DNA of 64,000 nucleotides. Origin: Metallosphaera cuprina Ar-4 (GTDB lineage: Archaea; Thermoproteota; Thermoprotei_A; Sulfolobales; Sulfolobaceae). Location: the NCBI RefSeq assembly GCF_000204925.1, contig NC_015435.1, forward strand, positions 1,753,160-1,817,159. Reading direction: 5' to 3'. This document shows positions 18,319 through 29,358 of this stretch, in pieces; positions within the stretch are counted from its first letter, which is position 1; each line of letters starts with the position of its first letter. The notes beneath the pieces were generated by a model. That model worked only from the letters and a program-made list of their open reading frames with translations. It was not told the DNA's origin and ran no database searches. A program made the translations under genes and the position numbers.

Positions 18319-18644
18319 CTTTCTTTACTACCTCCTTTCTTTGAACTGCTAATTCTGTTTATAATCTCTCTCCTTCTTGGATCGTTAGTATTAAGTTTCG
18401 TAATTTCCACTTTAGATGCGTGAACCCTGATGTATATTGGGGTTCCGTCAGATTTCTTCCTAGTCAAACCTTCTATAGCTATTCTTCCTGTGTCGTGATA
18501 AACTTGAGTCACTTTCCCCTCAAATCCAAAGTTATCTCCTCTAATCACCCTCACAGTGTCATCTTTCCTTACCGTTATCCTTTTTATGTTGTACTCCTTT
18601 ATCAGATCATTAGAAAGGCGAGCTACAACTTTTACTTTGTCCAT
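18315..18644 (-). CDS. rpl24: Ribosomal protein uL24
   Basis: The KOW domain is clear: ITVRKDDTVRVIRGDNFGFEG (about 22-42). It lacks some of the basic N-terminal extension I expect from other Sulfolobus L24 proteins and is 109 residues. The ATG at 18644 is preferred; the GTG at 18653 overlaps an AAGGTGAAG ribosome-binding element. Confidence 0.9.
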   Translation of the reverse strand: MDKVKVVARLSNDLIKEYNIKRITVRKDDTVRVIRGDNFGFEGKVTQVYHDTGRIAIEGLTRKKSDGTPIYIRVHASKVEITKLNTNDPRRREIINRISSSKKGGSKER

Positions 18645-18654
18645 GATCTTCACC

Positions 18655-19071
18655 TTAAACTATTAACGTGGCTAAACTAGCCACCTTAGGCCACCTTTCT
18701 GCCGCCTCTCTAGCAACCGGTCCTCTCACTTCGGTCCCTTTAGCTGTTCCATCTGGATTAACTATCACTACAGCATTATCTTCGAAAGATATCCAAGTTC
18801 CATCGGGTCTCCTGAATGGCATCTTCTGCCTTATTATTACAGCCTTAAACTTTTGCTTCCTAACGTCCGGGGAACCTCTCCTTACTGACACCATGACTAG
18901 ATCTCCGACGTTTGCATAAGGTACCCTTCTTAGAGCGCCCCTATAGCCGTAAACGCTTATTATAACTGCCTCCTTTCCTCCGCTGTTATCTGCCACATTA
19001 ACACTGGTGTAGTTTTGGAGTCCTGGAGTTAAACCTTTCCTTGAGCCTAACACTTGCATCTTTTCCGGCAT
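18655..19071 (-). CDS. rpl14: Ribosomal protein uL14
   Basis: This 138-residue large-subunit protein has the conserved [20 protein letters not shown] start of the family. [20 protein letters not shown] follows, then the [19 protein letters not shown] terminus. It lies between uS17 and uL24. Confidence 0.96.
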   Translation of the reverse strand: MPEKMQVLGSRKGLTPGLQNYTSVNVADNSGGKEAVIISVYGYRGALRRVPYANVGDLVMVSVRRGSPDVRKQKFKAVIIRQKMPFRRPDGTWISFEDNAVVIVNPDGTAKGTEVRGPVAREAAERWPKVASLATLIV

Positions 19072-19076
19072 TTATT

Positions 19077-19412
19077 TCACCTCTTGCCAAGAACCACGAA
19101 AGAAACTGACTTAGCAATAGGCCTAGTTTCTGCTATCACTACCTTGTCCCCTTCCTTTACTTCTAGACAAGAAGGGACCTTAGCATGAATTCTACTCGAT
19201 CTCCTTTCATATCTCTTGTACTTATGATCATAGAAGAGATACGTTCTCTCAACTACACCCATTTTTTGGGCTCTATTTTTAATTAATATACCCTCTATTA
19301 TTATACCTCTTACCTTTAAACTCCCATGGTATGGGCAATCCCTGTCATCACACTCCCTAGAAGGAGGGTTGACCCCAGGAATCCCCACGTTCTTTACTTT
19401 AACTTGAGACAT
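19077..19412 (-). CDS. rps17: Ribosomal protein uS17
   Basis: An archaeal S17 of 111 residues has an N-terminal extension with PPSRECDDRDCPYHGSLKV, typical of archaea. The OB-fold core follows, with VVERTYLFYDHKYKRYERR and VKEGDKVVIAETRPIAKSVS. Confidence 0.96.
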   Translation of the reverse strand: MSQVKVKNVGIPGVNPPSRECDDRDCPYHGSLKVRGIIIEGILIKNRAQKMGVVERTYLFYDHKYKRYERRSSRIHAKVPSCLEVKEGDKVVIAETRPIAKSVSFVVLGKR

Positions 19413-19416
19413 GTAG

Positions 19417-19671
19417 TCACCTCAACCTTTTTACAGGCTTACCACCTAAGGCTTCGCCACTTATAGTAATGTGTTGTCCTTTAAAATCTATCTCATATAT
19501 ACCATTTGCTTTTATTATGGTAAAGAAAGTTCTCTTGTCCTTGATGACTATCGTTCTCTCTGACTCGTAGATAATTGTCCCCTCTCTTCCAACAAGAGAG
19601 TGATCAGAATAAGCAATTATCTTTAAATGTCCACCTATAAGATCGTAAAATGAAAAATTATTTTTTCTCAT
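19417..19671 (-). CDS. rnp1: RNase P protein component 1 (Rpp29/Pop4)
   Basis: This 84-residue Sm-like barrel protein of the archaeal RNase P holoenzyme binds the specificity domain of RNase P RNA together with Rpp21. Visible are LIGGHLKIIAYSDHSLVGREG (11-31), ESERTIVIKDKRTFF and the C-terminal GEALGGKPVKRLR. Its place between L29 and S17 is conserved in archaea. Confidence 0.92.
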   Translation of the reverse strand: MRKNNFSFYDLIGGHLKIIAYSDHSLVGREGTIIYESERTIVIKDKRTFFTIIKANGIYEIDFKGQHITISGEALGGKPVKRLR

Positions 19672-19852
19672 TTGACTTTTTCTGAGATAATATAGTATTA
19701 ATTCTTGCTATATCTTTTCTTATGTTCCTTATGGACGAAGTATTTTTTAAAGTACCTAGTCTAGCCTCGGCTTTCCTTTTAAGTAAATCGGACTTAAGCT
19801 CCTCAAGTCTCTTCCTGAGATCTTCTTCAGAAAGGTTCCTTAATTCATTCAT
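19658..19852 (-). CDS. rpl29: Ribosomal protein uL29
   Basis: The two-helix protein at the exit tunnel starts [20 protein letters not shown] and contains the [20 protein letters not shown] helix. I start it at the ATG at 19852; a longer frame to 19912 would only translate the end of uS3. It overlaps uS3 by 8 bases and rnp1 by 14. Confidence 0.92.
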   Translation of the reverse strand: MNELRNLSEEDLRKRLEELKSDLLKRKAEARLGTLKNTSSIRNIRKDIARINTILSQKKSNEKK

Positions 19853-20564
19853 TTTTTTGCCCAACTTCCTCCCCTCCAGCTGTTGTATTGGAAATATTGC
19901 CGCCCTCATCAATTATTCTTACATTTGTTACTCTAACTTCGGCCTCGGTCGATTCTGATGTAGTTTCTGTCTTCTCTTTAAGCAGTATCTTATCTACTGT
20001 CCTAAGTGGTTTAGTTATAACTACTTGGACGCCATATATTCCCATCTTTAGAGTAGCAATCGCTATTGCTCTGTCCACCATGACATCTAATCCGTTTCCC
20101 GTTTTGTATACTATCCCTTCTTTCAATTTCTCAAACTTGGCTCTCTCCGAAGTTATCTTGCCGCTTACTATTACCTCAGCTCCTAGAGCACCAGCGTTCA
20201 TTATTTTCCTTATTGTTATGAAAGCGGCTCTCCTAAAATGATATCCCTTCTCTAAAGTTACTGCTAATCTAAATGCCATTACTCTAGCGTTAAGTTCAGG
20301 CTTCTCTGGTTGAGCTACAGTTATTTGCGGGCTTTCAAGGTTAAAGTATCTCTCTAAGATTTGAGCTAATCTCTTTATTGTTTTACCATCTTTCCCTATA
20401 ATTATGGCCGGTCTACCTGCATATATTGTCACTCTAGTCCCCATGGGCGTTTTACTTATTTCTGATCCGGCGTATTCTGCGTTGTAATATTCTTTAGCTA
20501 AGAACTCATCTACCATCACTCTTGTCATTGATTTTTGCAGGAAGTATTTTTTAATATCTACCAT
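19845..20564 (-). CDS. rps3: Ribosomal protein uS3
   Basis: The N-terminal KH domain ([20 protein letters not shown], about 42-61) is followed by the conserved C-terminal domain, with [20 protein letters not shown] and VVITKPLRT. An acidic, Glu-rich tail of about 40 residues is present as in other archaea. The ATG at 20564 follows a GAGGTGTG element; the upstream GTG is part of it. Confidence 0.95.
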   Translation of the reverse strand: MVDIKKYFLQKSMTRVMVDEFLAKEYYNAEYAGSEISKTPMGTRVTIYAGRPAIIIGKDGKTIKRLAQILERYFNLESPQITVAQPEKPELNARVMAFRLAVTLEKGYHFRRAAFITIRKIMNAGALGAEVIVSGKITSERAKFEKLKEGIVYKTGNGLDVMVDRAIAIATLKMGIYGVQVVITKPLRTVDKILLKEKTETTSESTEAEVRVTNVRIIDEGGNISNTTAGGEEVGQKNE

Positions 20565-20566
20565 AT

Positions 20567-21046
20567 TCACACCTCACCTACTATAACCTCAATATGTGAG
20601 GTTCTGTTGTACTTCTTCGTAGCCCTCCCAAAAGCTCTAGGAAGGAACCTCTTAATTAATAACCCTTTATGCGCAGCTATATGAACTATTTTCAATTTAT
20701 CCTCGTCTAACCCTTTACCTTGAGCGTTCGCCATTGCGTTTCCTAAAGCCTTTAGAACATATCTAACAGCCTTATCTGGATATCTACCGCTCTTCACTTT
20801 CCATTTCTTAGATATATTAGACTTATGAGATGCTCCGTGACTATATCTCCAATATGGAAGTGATTCCTTTCTTTCCTGTACTCTTTGTAGAAACTCTTGA
20901 GCTTCTTTTACGTTCATTCCCCTTATTGCTTTACAAACGTTATAAAGGTCTTTTATTGAAACTTGAGCATTTTTTATGACAGCCTTTCCGACTCTGTTAT
21001 CGTCCAGAGGTATATTGGGATAGATCCATGAACCCATATACATCAC
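20567..21046 (-). CDS. rpl22: Ribosomal protein uL22
   Basis: This exit-tunnel protein of 159 residues has the early [20 protein letters not shown] region. The long [20 protein letters not shown] helix and the C-terminal [15 protein letters not shown] strand follow. It overlaps uS19 by 4 bases. Confidence 0.95.
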   Translation of the reverse strand: MMYMGSWIYPNIPLDDNRVGKAVIKNAQVSIKDLYNVCKAIRGMNVKEAQEFLQRVQERKESLPYWRYSHGASHKSNISKKWKVKSGRYPDKAVRYVLKALGNAMANAQGKGLDEDKLKIVHIAAHKGLLIKRFLPRAFGRATKKYNRTSHIEVIVGEV

Positions 21047-21468
21047 CCTTTCATAGCCATAAAGAGGCTAGATCTGGTTGCCTTAAGGCCAGGTTCACCA
21101 TGCTCCACTTTCTGCACTGGTATGGAAAACTCACCAAGATAATGGCCTATCATCTCTGGAAGTATTTGAAACTCAACGAACTGCTTCCCATTATAAACTG
21201 CAAATTTTAAGCCTATCATCTCAGGTAATATCACCAGGCTCCTCACATGAGTCTTAATAGGCTTATCAAATCTGTTGTCTCTCCTTGTTTTCCTTATCTT
21301 TTCTATTAAGGATCTCTCAGCTGTCGTGAAACCTTTTCTAAGAGATCTTCTCTTTCTAGAAGGCAGAAGTTTAATGAACTCGTCCATAGGCATGTTTAGT
21401 AACTCTTCCAGAGACTTACCTCTATATTTAAACTTCTTCCATTCTACGGGTATTATATCTGATGACAT
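21043..21468 (-). CDS. rps19: Ribosomal protein uS19
   Basis: This head protein of the small subunit has an archaeal N-terminal extension ([15 protein letters not shown]). The core [39 protein letters not shown] and an ATRSSLFM tail follow. It sits just after uL2. Confidence 0.96.
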   Translation of the reverse strand: MSSDIIPVEWKKFKYRGKSLEELLNMPMDEFIKLLPSRKRRSLRKGFTTAERSLIEKIRKTRRDNRFDKPIKTHVRSLVILPEMIGLKFAVYNGKQFVEFQILPEMIGHYLGEFSIPVQKVEHGEPGLKATRSSLFMAMKG

Positions 21469-21500
21469 CTACAAACCACTCCCCAATACATTATATAAAC

Positions 21501-22217
21501 TCATTTCCTATCCCTCCTTCCTGTTCTACGTGCCGCGATATGACCGACTTTCCTTCCTGGAGGCGTGTTCCTAGCTACTGTGCTGGATCTACTTACGCTT
21601 TGATGTAAACCTCCACCATGTGGATGAGAAACCACATTCATTGCAACGCCCCTAACGTTAGGCCACTTAGATGCCCTAACCTTGTATTTCCAATAGTTAT
21701 TCCCAGCCTTTAGTAGAGGCTTCTCCAGAACACCACCACCCGCTATTATCCCGATAGTCACCAAAGCGTTGCTGTCAATCTCTGTTATTTTTCCTGAAGG
21801 CATTCTTACCGCAATTTTATGCTCAGTCTTACCTGTTATAATACCGTATACGCCAGCAGTACGTGCATATCTACCTCCATCACCCCTATGAAGTTCCAAG
21901 TTGCACACGTAGGCTCCCTCTGGAGCTTCTCTAGCTGGTATTATGTTACCTGGAGCGGGAGGTGCCCCTTCACCTATTTCTATCTTTTGACCTACGACTA
22001 GTCCTTGTACTGCTGGAACATAGAACTGTTTACCATCATCCATTTTTATTTTAGCTACTGGTTCTAACATGCCTGGGTTGTGTAGTATATCTACAATCTT
22101 TGCTATATGATGGCCTTGAATTATAGGATATCTAGCCCTCCCTAGTCTTAACCAGCTAGGGCTCCTGAAGTTTATATTCCCCCTTCCAGCTCTTTGTTGA
22201 AGTAACTTCTTACCCAA
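21501..22217 (-). CDS. rpl2: Ribosomal protein uL2
   Basis: This core peptidyl-transferase-centre protein of 238 residues begins [20 protein letters not shown]. It has the [19 protein letters not shown] loop and the invariant [14 protein letters not shown] segment, whose histidine approaches the catalytic centre. The 10-base spacing to uL23 fits one operon. Confidence 0.97.
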   Translation of the reverse strand: MGKKLLQQRAGRGNINFRSPSWLRLGRARYPIIQGHHIAKIVDILHNPGMLEPVAKIKMDDGKQFYVPAVQGLVVGQKIEIGEGAPPAPGNIIPAREAPEGAYVCNLELHRGDGGRYARTAGVYGIITGKTEHKIAVRMPSGKITEIDSNALVTIGIIAGGGVLEKPLLKAGNNYWKYKVRASKWPNVRGVAMNVVSHPHGGGLHQSVSRSSTVARNTPPGRKVGHIAARRTGRRDRK

Positions 22218-22227
22218 TCTTATCCCC

Positions 22228-22473
22228 TCATAAGATTCCTAGCTTCTGAGCTATATCAGAAGCTTTAAACTCTGGAGAAAGCTTAACGTAGGCCTTCTTT
22301 TCTCCGTTAGGTGTAATTAATATGTTCACCTTCTCTACCTTAACGTTAAAGGTCTTTTCGACCTCTCTCTTTACGGTTGTTTTGTTATCGTCTCTATCTA
22401 CAATTAAGACTAGCGTGTTATTAGACTCTAAGAGCCTCACTGATTTTTCTGTAGAGATACTCTCCCGAATCAT
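22228..22473 (-). CDS. rpl23: Ribosomal protein uL23
   Basis: This 81-residue exit-site protein is the docking point for SRP and the Sec translocon. [20 protein letters not shown] is followed by [20 protein letters not shown] and [11 protein letters not shown]. It overlaps uL4 by 4 bases. Confidence 0.95.
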   Translation of the reverse strand: MIRESISTEKSVRLLESNNTLVLIVDRDDNKTTVKREVEKTFNVKVEKVNILITPNGEKKAYVKLSPEFKASDIAQKLGIL

Positions 22474-23261
22474 TTGATCAGCCCCTTAAATCTGTTCTGC
22501 AGAATGTTAATTGATGATTCGGTATAAATTACTAACCTGCCAGGATGACCACCAGGAGCCAGATGAATAACACTTACGTCTTTAGCGCTCACTATGTCTA
22601 CGCCCGGCAAGTTAAGCGCTGCCTTAACCACTGGTAAACTGTAATCGTGAACCACTAGAAGGGGACCAACAGTTCTCTTGTACTTCCTCCCTCTCATCTT
22701 TCCTTTTCCTGCTCTAATTCGTCTATAAGAGGCCCTCTCAAGTTCAGCTTCTAGTCCTAATTTTATTAAGATGTCCTGTAACTCCTTGGTTTTTGAGATT
22801 TTCCCTAAATCGTCGACCACTACTAACGGGAGTTCTCCTGTAAATCTGTGTCCTCTTTTAGTTACCACATCCTTTACCGTAGTCGAAGCTAATGCGCTCA
22901 CAATAGCCATGCGCTTTTCTCTCTCGTTTACCTCTTCATGAATCCTTTCGATTGTTGATGGAGGAAAAGCTAATCTGCCTCCTACCGTATTTGGAGCTAG
23001 AGCACCTTCTCCCGCTCCTCTTACACGAGGGACTCTTGCAAGCCCTAGGTTTATACCAAAGCTCTTTGCAGTAGTTCTTTTACCAGCCATAGGATCTCTT
23101 CCCTTAGGCTGTAAACCTTTTGTGAATGAGGAGTGAAATACCCTCCTTATTAGATCCTTTCTAATTGGATAGCTGAATATGGAAGGAAGAAGTATTGACT
23201 TATTTTTATTTCCAGATAAATCTAATACCTGAATTTCTTTTTCTTGGAGTATATAAAACAT
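22470..23261 (-). CDS. rpl4: Ribosomal protein uL4
   Basis: The 263-residue protein has the long tunnel-lining loop (GLARVPRVRGAGEGALAPN, GGRLAFPP) and a C-terminal VKAALNLPGVDIVSAKDVSV domain. The archaeal N terminus and length are normal. It follows uL3 with a 4-base gap. Confidence 0.96.
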   Translation of the reverse strand: MFYILQEKEIQVLDLSGNKNKSILLPSIFSYPIRKDLIRRVFHSSFTKGLQPKGRDPMAGKRTTAKSFGINLGLARVPRVRGAGEGALAPNTVGGRLAFPPSTIERIHEEVNEREKRMAIVSALASTTVKDVVTKRGHRFTGELPLVVVDDLGKISKTKELQDILIKLGLEAELERASYRRIRAGKGKMRGRKYKRTVGPLLVVHDYSLPVVKAALNLPGVDIVSAKDVSVIHLAPGGHPGRLVIYTESSINILQNRFKGLIK

Positions 23262-23265
23262 ATTT

Positions 23266-24291
23266 TCACCCTTGCTTACTGTTCAAATCCACATATGTGA
23301 GTTTGGGAACTGGAAGCTGATTTGAGTAAGGCCTGATTGGATATCTTAGAAATAGAGGTCTCTTTATTGGGCCTATTGTAGAACCTTGTACTAGCAAATA
23401 CGTGTTCCTAACCAAGCCGTATCTGACGAATCCTCCTTTAGGATTTATTTGATTAATTTCGTCTGAAATTCTTAATATTCTCTTGTTATACTCTGTCCTT
23501 CTATGATAACCCATTTGTCCAGGTTGTGGAACGTAACTAGGAGTTCCTAAAGAGGGACCTTTTGTCCCTACTTTCCTGCTCCCTTTTCTATGCTTGTGCC
23601 ACCTAGGTAGCTCCTGTACCCCATATCTCTTTATAACGCCTTGGAAACCATAACCTGTCGTAACGCCTAATATATCAATTAGCTGGCCTTCATTAAACAC
23701 ATCTCTTACTGAAACGGTATTACCTAGGAGTTTAAGACCTAATTCGAGTTGAGCCTTAGGGTTACCTCCACCGATCTGAATTTCAGCTATATCTGGAGTC
23801 TTCTTGCCTAATGAGGGAATCAAATATGGCTGTGTGGAAACCAATAACCTGAAAAAGGATATGTTATCCAGATTAGACTCTATTTTCTTAAGCTGTTGCT
23901 CTGTTTTTTCCTTCTGTATTTTCAAACTCTTTATCCTTCTCGTGATATATTTAGACTTGTCGCTCAAATCCCCCCAAACCTCGCCTATAGACATGCTTTC
24001 CCCTTTTCCATCAATAGCGTAAGCTCTCAGAGACATCACTAAAATTGGGGGAGTTTCGATCACAGTTACCGGCATATAAATCTCCTTCCCATACATGGAA
24101 GAAGATTTGTCTTCATCAATCATATAGACGTGGGTCATCCCCGCTTTGTAACCAATGAAGCCCAACATAACAGGGGATGACGAGTTCAAAACAGGATACG
24201 ACCTAGGAGACGGTAAAATATCTTCAGATCTCTTTCTAGGTCTAAGACCTGCCGATCCTCTCCTTGGCGAAGACAGCTTTCTATGTCCCAT
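23266..24291 (-). CDS. rpl3: Ribosomal protein uL3, first gene of the S10/spc operon
   Basis: The 341-residue large-subunit protein has MGHRKLSSPRRGSAGLRPRK at the start and the GYKAGMTHV strand. The central GVTTGYGFQGVIKRYGVQ segment and the GSRKVGTKGPSLGTPSYVPQ loop near the peptidyl transferase centre follow. A GGGTAAAGG element precedes the ATG, and a 112-base gap upstream holds TATA-like sequences, so transcription of the ribosomal operon probably begins here. Confidence 0.96.
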   Translation of the reverse strand: MGHRKLSSPRRGSAGLRPRKRSEDILPSPRSYPVLNSSSPVMLGFIGYKAGMTHVYMIDEDKSSSMYGKEIYMPVTVIETPPILVMSLRAYAIDGKGESMSIGEVWGDLSDKSKYITRRIKSLKIQKEKTEQQLKKIESNLDNISFFRLLVSTQPYLIPSLGKKTPDIAEIQIGGGNPKAQLELGLKLLGNTVSVRDVFNEGQLIDILGVTTGYGFQGVIKRYGVQELPRWHKHRKGSRKVGTKGPSLGTPSYVPQPGQMGYHRRTEYNKRILRISDEINQINPKGGFVRYGLVRNTYLLVQGSTIGPIKRPLFLRYPIRPYSNQLPVPKLTYVDLNSKQG

Positions 24292-24330
24292 CCTTTACCC
24301 CTTCTCCTATCACATCACGCAAATGACCAG

Positions 24331-24370
24331 TAATAAATTTGATGTATAATAATACACTATACACTTAAGG
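24331..24370 (-). promoter_or_regulatory. Probable promoter region of the S10/spc operon
   Basis: The minus strand holds AAATTTATTA (24331-24340) and TATTATTATACATC (about 24341-24353), both TATA-like, 40-60 bases before the uL3 start. The gap after the SPOUT gene is the longest in the leftward run. Which element is used cannot be told from sequence. Confidence 0.35.
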
Positions 24371-24403
24371 TAAAGCTCCTTGAAGAATTTAACTGGTTGT
24401 CAT

Positions 24404-25132
24404 TTAACTGAGAACTGAGTTTAAGATACTGAGGGCTGAAAACAAAGCTTCCTTAGATCTCACATTTGACGTGCCTTGTTTCGTTATAAAATTAAATGCA
24501 GGAAGGTTTTGAAATTTCCTTTTTACTCCGCCTTCTGGTGGACCTATTAAAAGCGTTATGCCCTTCTTTTGATATAACGATTTGAGAAAACTAGAGTTCT
24601 CTAAAGGGTTCAGTCCAGATCTACTGGAAACTATAACGTTTTCCATGTTATTAATATCTCGTTCTGATATAATTTCTAATACAGGGCCGTCATAAAATAT
24701 TGAAATATACCTTGTCATCTTACATTCTTCAGAGTTGATCATAAGCGCTACTCCATCAGAACATGTGCATCCCTCTATACCCGTATCCCCTCTCTCAATT
24801 TTCCTTATCTCGCCTTCCACCTTATCTGTTGAGACTGTATGATATGGAATATTGATTGGATATAACAAACCCGATTTGGTTAGATCTCTGTCTTTACCTA
24901 CATATTTCTTAAGGTATGGTGGCTTGAGTGAATACTTAATCAGTTTTCTTATTATTCGAATATTTTCCGATTTAGACGAATCTATTAAATATATTTTTGA
25001 TACTCTATATATTATTAAATTCCTAATAAAATCTGATATTTCTATAGTAAATGCGCTAAAATTATTACGGAGTCCGAAAGTATTAGAATAGACCGCTACG
25101 TTTAGAGGATGTGTCCTTGGAAAAGGGAACAT
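24404..25132 (-). CDS. SPOUT-class RNA methyltransferase (DUF171/COG2106)
   Basis: This 242-residue protein starts NVAVYSNTFGLRNNF and has the deep-trefoil SPOUT C terminus, LLIGPPEGGVKRKF followed by FNFITKQGTSNVRSKEALFS. That glycine-rich loop binds S-adenosylmethionine. The family, usually encoded next to L3 in archaea, is predicted to methylate rRNA near the peptidyl transferase centre; eukaryotic relatives (SPOUT1/CENP-32) are RNA uridine N3-methyltransferases. Its ATG overlaps the ileS stop. Confidence 0.85.
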   Translation of the reverse strand: MFPFPRTHPLNVAVYSNTFGLRNNFSAFTIEISDFIRNLIIYRVSKIYLIDSSKSENIRIIRKLIKYSLKPPYLKKYVGKDRDLTKSGLLYPINIPYHTVSTDKVEGEIRKIERGDTGIEGCTCSDGVALMINSEECKMTRYISIFYDGPVLEIISERDINNMENVIVSSRSGLNPLENSSFLKSLYQKKGITLLIGPPEGGVKRKFQNLPAFNFITKQGTSNVRSKEALFSALSILNSVLS

Positions 25133-28100
25133 TAACTAGACCTTTTAATACCAATAACGTACTCCTCTCCCTCAATTTCCCAGATGTTTATTTTATCTCC
25201 GTCTTCCTTCCCTATTATTATCTCTCTGGCCCTAGTCTCAGAGGAAATGTAGTCCTTATATTTCTGGATTAAAGCTTGCTTGTCAGCAGGTGGAACAATA
25301 TTTACGTTTATATAATCAGTTACGTTTAAATTCATTAATTTCCTCATATATTGTATTCTTCTAATTACATCTCTGATTACGCCCTCCTCTTCTTCCCTTT
25401 CACTAATCTCTCTAGGTAAAATAATAGCGCCTCCTTCAAATGAGGCTGAAACGTATTCAGGTTTCACTTCCTCTATAACGTGAATATGGGACGTGTTTAA
25501 TTCAACTTCAATTCCATCTATAGATACCCTATGACGACCGTGGAATATAATATCCTTGGCTACAGATTCCTTCTGACTCTCTATATACTCTATGATCTTA
25601 GGAGATAACCTCTTATATTGCCTCCCTATCGCACCTCTGTCAGGCTGTACCTTCAACTCGCTGAACTCATAAAAATTGGACATACCATATATCTTAACGT
25701 CTTTTGAGTTTAATAGTGTTTTTACTAATTCTAAGTTATTAGATAAAGTGTTAACTAAATCATTATCTTTGAGGAAAATATAAGATATAGGAACAGGCCA
25801 TCTCAATTTTATATTTGCTTTAGCCCTAGCGTTTAAGCTAGCCTCCGCTATACTTTTTATTAAATCAACGGTTCTCTCTACGTTATAATCAACAAGGTCT
25901 CTCTTAGGCTCTGATATAGTTTCCATCGATACCGAAAGCTTCTTATCAGAAACTACAAAATTCTGATATACTTTTTCAGCGAAGTACGGTATTATTGTAG
26001 ACGCTAAGACAATCCATTCCTTTAGCAAGTGATAGAGGATCGTGTAGAGGACTTGTTTGTCTCTACTTGTTCCCTCCTCCCAGGCTCGTTTCCTTGCTAA
26101 TCTCAAATAAAATCTACTTACATCTTCTATTATGAAATTCATGAGATAGTTAGCAAGATCGTGTACTTTATAATCCTTCATTGATTCTTCTATCTTTTGG
26201 CGCATATTGTAGAACCTTGAAATTATCCATCTGTCTTCGGTTCTAGCATATCTCAAAGCGTCTTTCATTTCCATATCTCTGGGGTCGAAGTTATCTAAGC
26301 TCATGTACATTGTCACAAATAGGAAGACGTTCCACACTATCTGAAGGTCTCTCTGAGCCATCTCCAGACTCTTCCATGAGAACTTTACGTCCTCCCAAGT
26401 CGTGTTTCTTAACAAAGTTAATCGAAGTACATCTCTGCCTAGCTTCTCTATCACAACAGAAGGCTCTACATAATTACCTAAACTCTTGTGCATCTCCCTC
26501 CCTTGTTCGTCTAGCATAAAACCGTGAACCAGAACAGCTTCGTAAGGCGCTCTATCGTTAAGGATAACTCCTGACCTTAACAAACTGAAGAACCATCCTC
26601 TCAACTGGTCATGACCTTCTAAGACTAAATCGACTGGTCCTAACTCTTTCCATTTTCTTTCCCATTCCTCTCCAAGACTAGAGAAAAACGCTACCCCACT
26701 GTCAAACCACACATCTGCTACATCCGAGACCCTCTTGGAGGAAGATCCGCACTTTTCGCATTTTATAATTACATTATCTATCCAAGGCTTATGCAGATCT
26801 TTCGGAACGTCGTTTACAGCTCTTTTCCTCAATTCTTCAAGACTCCCTATAACGTTAACATGCCCGTTATCACAAATCCATATAGGAAGAGGATTACCCC
26901 AGAATCTTTGCCTACTTATCACCCAGTCTCTAATCTCATTTACCATGTTTCCTATCCTAATTTTACCCCACATAGGTATCCAGTTTACCCTTTCTATTTC
27001 AGCTTCTAACACAGTCTTTAGCTTGCTAACCTTAATGAACCATTGATCAATAGCCCTTAAAATTATAGGGGACTTACATCTCCAACAAATCGGATATCTA
27101 TGAATTATCTTCGTAGAAAATAGAAGTGCACCGTTTGATCTCAAGTCATCAATTATCACATTCGACGATTCTCTCACGTTCATGCCTTTATACTTACCAG
27201 CCTGATCAACGAACTCTCCTCTATCATTAACTAGCATGACAACGGGCATCCCGTTTAATCTACCAATTTCAAAATCTGCATCTCCATGCCCAGGGGCAGA
27301 ATGCACTAAACCTGTACCGTCTTCAAGCGTAACCTTATTTCCAGCGTCTATAACAACGTGATATTGATCTAGATTTTGCTGGGCCAAGACAAGGTTTTTC
27401 AGAGGATGTTCATACTTAAGTCCAATGATCTCTTCGCCCTTAAAAGTCCTGATTATTTTGTATTGGGCTATTTTGGCTTCCCTCATTACGGGTTCCACTC
27501 TTTCCTTTGCCATAATGTAAATCTCATTGCCAACTAACACCTCGGCGTAATCATAATCTTTATTTATCATAATGAATACATTAGAAGGCAAAGTCCAAGG
27601 CGTTGTAGTCCATATTACCAAGTACTTATTTTGAGCCCCTACAACTTTAAACTTGACATAGATTGATGGATCCTCTATGTCTCTGTATTCGGATACCTCA
27701 TAATCAGATAGAGTAGTCTCACATCTAGGACACCAATGTAGGACTTGTACATCTCTTTCCAATAGTCCTCTTTCATACGCTTTCTTTATAACAGCCCAAG
27801 AATTACTAATAAAAATTGGATCCAAGGTTAGATATGGATTATCCCAATCCATGAAAATTCCTACGTTTTTGAAATTATCTGACATGGAGTTTAAATTGGT
27901 TAATGCAAAATCCTTACACATTTCTACAAATTTTTGTACACCTATTTTATCTAATATATCCCTTTTTTGAGAAACGTTAAGTTTCTTCTCAACTGCAACC
28001 TCTATTGGCAAACCATGCGTATCATAACCTGGCTGATCATGTACCTTAAATCCTTGAATTCTCTTATACCTTAATATGGCGTCTTTAATTAACTTATTCC

Positions 28101-28314
28101 AAATGGTGCCTAAATGAGGAACGGGTGCTGAAGGATAAGGCGGGCCGTCTATAAATAAAAATTTTTTAGGAAATGTGGAATTATATTCTTTCAGTTTTTT
28201 ATATACGTTATTGACTTTCCAGAACTCTGATATCTCCTCCTCTATTTTCAGAGGTTCGAACTTTGACTGTAGTGACTTGATAGGAGATGAGTATGACACG
28301 GAAAACGTATACAA
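25132..28314 (-). CDS. ileS: Isoleucyl-tRNA synthetase
   Basis: This 1060-residue class I synthetase attaches isoleucine to tRNA-Ile. It has the HIGH-like motif PHLGT (about 62-66) in [12 protein letters not shown] and the [10 protein letters not shown] segment. The CP1 editing domain includes TTPWTLPSN and [16 protein letters not shown]. The KMSKS-equivalent is MHKSLGN (about 609). Two Cys pairs (CPRC; CWRC) suggest zinc sites. It follows leuB closely and leads into the SPOUT gene. Confidence 0.97.
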   Translation of the reverse strand: MYTFSVSYSSPIKSLQSKFEPLKIEEEISEFWKVNNVYKKLKEYNSTFPKKFLFIDGPPYPSAPVPHLGTIWNKLIKDAILRYKRIQGFKVHDQPGYDTHGLPIEVAVEKKLNVSQKRDILDKIGVQKFVEMCKDFALTNLNSMSDNFKNVGIFMDWDNPYLTLDPIFISNSWAVIKKAYERGLLERDVQVLHWCPRCETTLSDYEVSEYRDIEDPSIYVKFKVVGAQNKYLVIWTTTPWTLPSNVFIMINKDYDYAEVLVGNEIYIMAKERVEPVMREAKIAQYKIIRTFKGEEIIGLKYEHPLKNLVLAQQNLDQYHVVIDAGNKVTLEDGTGLVHSAPGHGDADFEIGRLNGMPVVMLVNDRGEFVDQAGKYKGMNVRESSNVIIDDLRSNGALLFSTKIIHRYPICWRCKSPIILRAIDQWFIKVSKLKTVLEAEIERVNWIPMWGKIRIGNMVNEIRDWVISRQRFWGNPLPIWICDNGHVNVIGSLEELRKRAVNDVPKDLHKPWIDNVIIKCEKCGSSSKRVSDVADVWFDSGVAFFSSLGEEWERKWKELGPVDLVLEGHDQLRGWFFSLLRSGVILNDRAPYEAVLVHGFMLDEQGREMHKSLGNYVEPSVVIEKLGRDVLRLTLLRNTTWEDVKFSWKSLEMAQRDLQIVWNVFLFVTMYMSLDNFDPRDMEMKDALRYARTEDRWIISRFYNMRQKIEESMKDYKVHDLANYLMNFIIEDVSRFYLRLARKRAWEEGTSRDKQVLYTILYHLLKEWIVLASTIIPYFAEKVYQNFVVSDKKLSVSMETISEPKRDLVDYNVERTVDLIKSIAEASLNARAKANIKLRWPVPISYIFLKDNDLVNTLSNNLELVKTLLNSKDVKIYGMSNFYEFSELKVQPDRGAIGRQYKRLSPKIIEYIESQKESVAKDIIFHGRHRVSIDGIEVELNTSHIHVIEEVKPEYVSASFEGGAIILPREISEREEEEGVIRDVIRRIQYMRKLMNLNVTDYINVNIVPPADKQALIQKYKDYISSETRAREIIIGKEDGDKINIWEIEGEEYVIGIKRSS

Positions 28315-28332
28315 AACTAGAATTTAAAAACG

Positions 28333-29346
28333 CTACGTTATCCTTCTATAAATCTCTTCAATCATATCGCTCAACTTTGAAGATCCTCCTACGTCAGGTG
28401 TAAGTTTTTTGCTCTCGCTATACACGTAATAAATTGAGTTCGTTAAAGACCTGGCAGCCTCAAGATACCTTTGGTTCTTACTTAACTCATACATCCTCTC
28501 TAACATCATGCTTACCGATAAAAGGAACGCTGTCGGGTTTACGATCCCTTTTCCTGCTATATCAAACGCTGCACCGTGAACTGGTTCGAATAAGGACTTC
28601 TTCTCGCCAATGTTAGATGAGGGAGCCAGACCTAGGCTCCCCGCTATTTGAGAAGCTTCATCGCTTAAAATGTCCCCATATACGTTAGTGGTTACTATGA
28701 CATCGAACATTCCAGGGTCCTTTACTAGATTGGCCGCCGCCGCATCCACATACATTTCATTATACTCAACGTTTCCCTTTAACACGTCTCTACACGATCT
28801 AGCAAATAGTCCATCCGTTACTCTCATTACGTTGGCCTTGTGTACGCATGTAACTTTTCCTCTCCTTTTCCTAGCGTACTCTAAAGCCACCTTAGCTATC
28901 CTAACTGACGCTGTGGTTGAAATTATTTTAAGGCCTACGGCAACCCCTTCACTTATCTCGTGTTCAATCCCTTTATAAAGATCTTCTGTATTTTCTCTCA
29001 CTATCAACACGTCTACATTACCGTACTTGTTAGGAACGCCGGGAATTGACTTAGCTGGACGTATGTTAGCGTACATATCATACATCTGTCTAAGTTTAAC
29101 TACGACGTCCATAGCGGATTCTCCAACTGGTCCCTTTAGTATCATGTCAGAAGATTCAATTACCTTCAGAGTTTGTTTAGGTAAAGCCTCTCCATACTTA
29201 GATAAGGCTGCGTCTCCGGCTTCTACCTCTATAAAGTCTATCTTAAGGCCGTAGATTTCAATTAGTTTAGAGAGTATCTTTTTTGAAGAAAAATATATCT
29301 CAGGACCTACTCCATCTCCTGGAATTACCGAAACTCTGAAACTCAT
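28333..29346 (-). CDS. leuB: 3-Isopropylmalate dehydrogenase
   Basis: The 337-residue beta-decarboxylating dehydrogenase has an IPGDGVGPEI start, LRQMYDMYANIRPAKS for substrate binding and VRENTEDLYKGIEHE. The NAD region is EPVHGAAFDIAGKGIVNPTA. The ENTEDLYKG loop and overall match to the characterised Sulfolobus IPMDH favour LeuB over isocitrate dehydrogenase. Other leucine genes are absent here. It is 12 bases after DUF447. Confidence 0.88.
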   Translation of the reverse strand: MSFRVSVIPGDGVGPEIYFSSKKILSKLIEIYGLKIDFIEVEAGDAALSKYGEALPKQTLKVIESSDMILKGPVGESAMDVVVKLRQMYDMYANIRPAKSIPGVPNKYGNVDVLIVRENTEDLYKGIEHEISEGVAVGLKIISTTASVRIAKVALEYARKRRGKVTCVHKANVMRVTDGLFARSCRDVLKGNVEYNEMYVDAAAANLVKDPGMFDVIVTTNVYGDILSDEASQIAGSLGLAPSSNIGEKKSLFEPVHGAAFDIAGKGIVNPTAFLLSVSMMLERMYELSKNQRYLEAARSLTNSIYYVYSESKKLTPDVGGSSKLSDMIEEIYRRIT

Positions 29347-29358
29347 GTAATGCGTTAA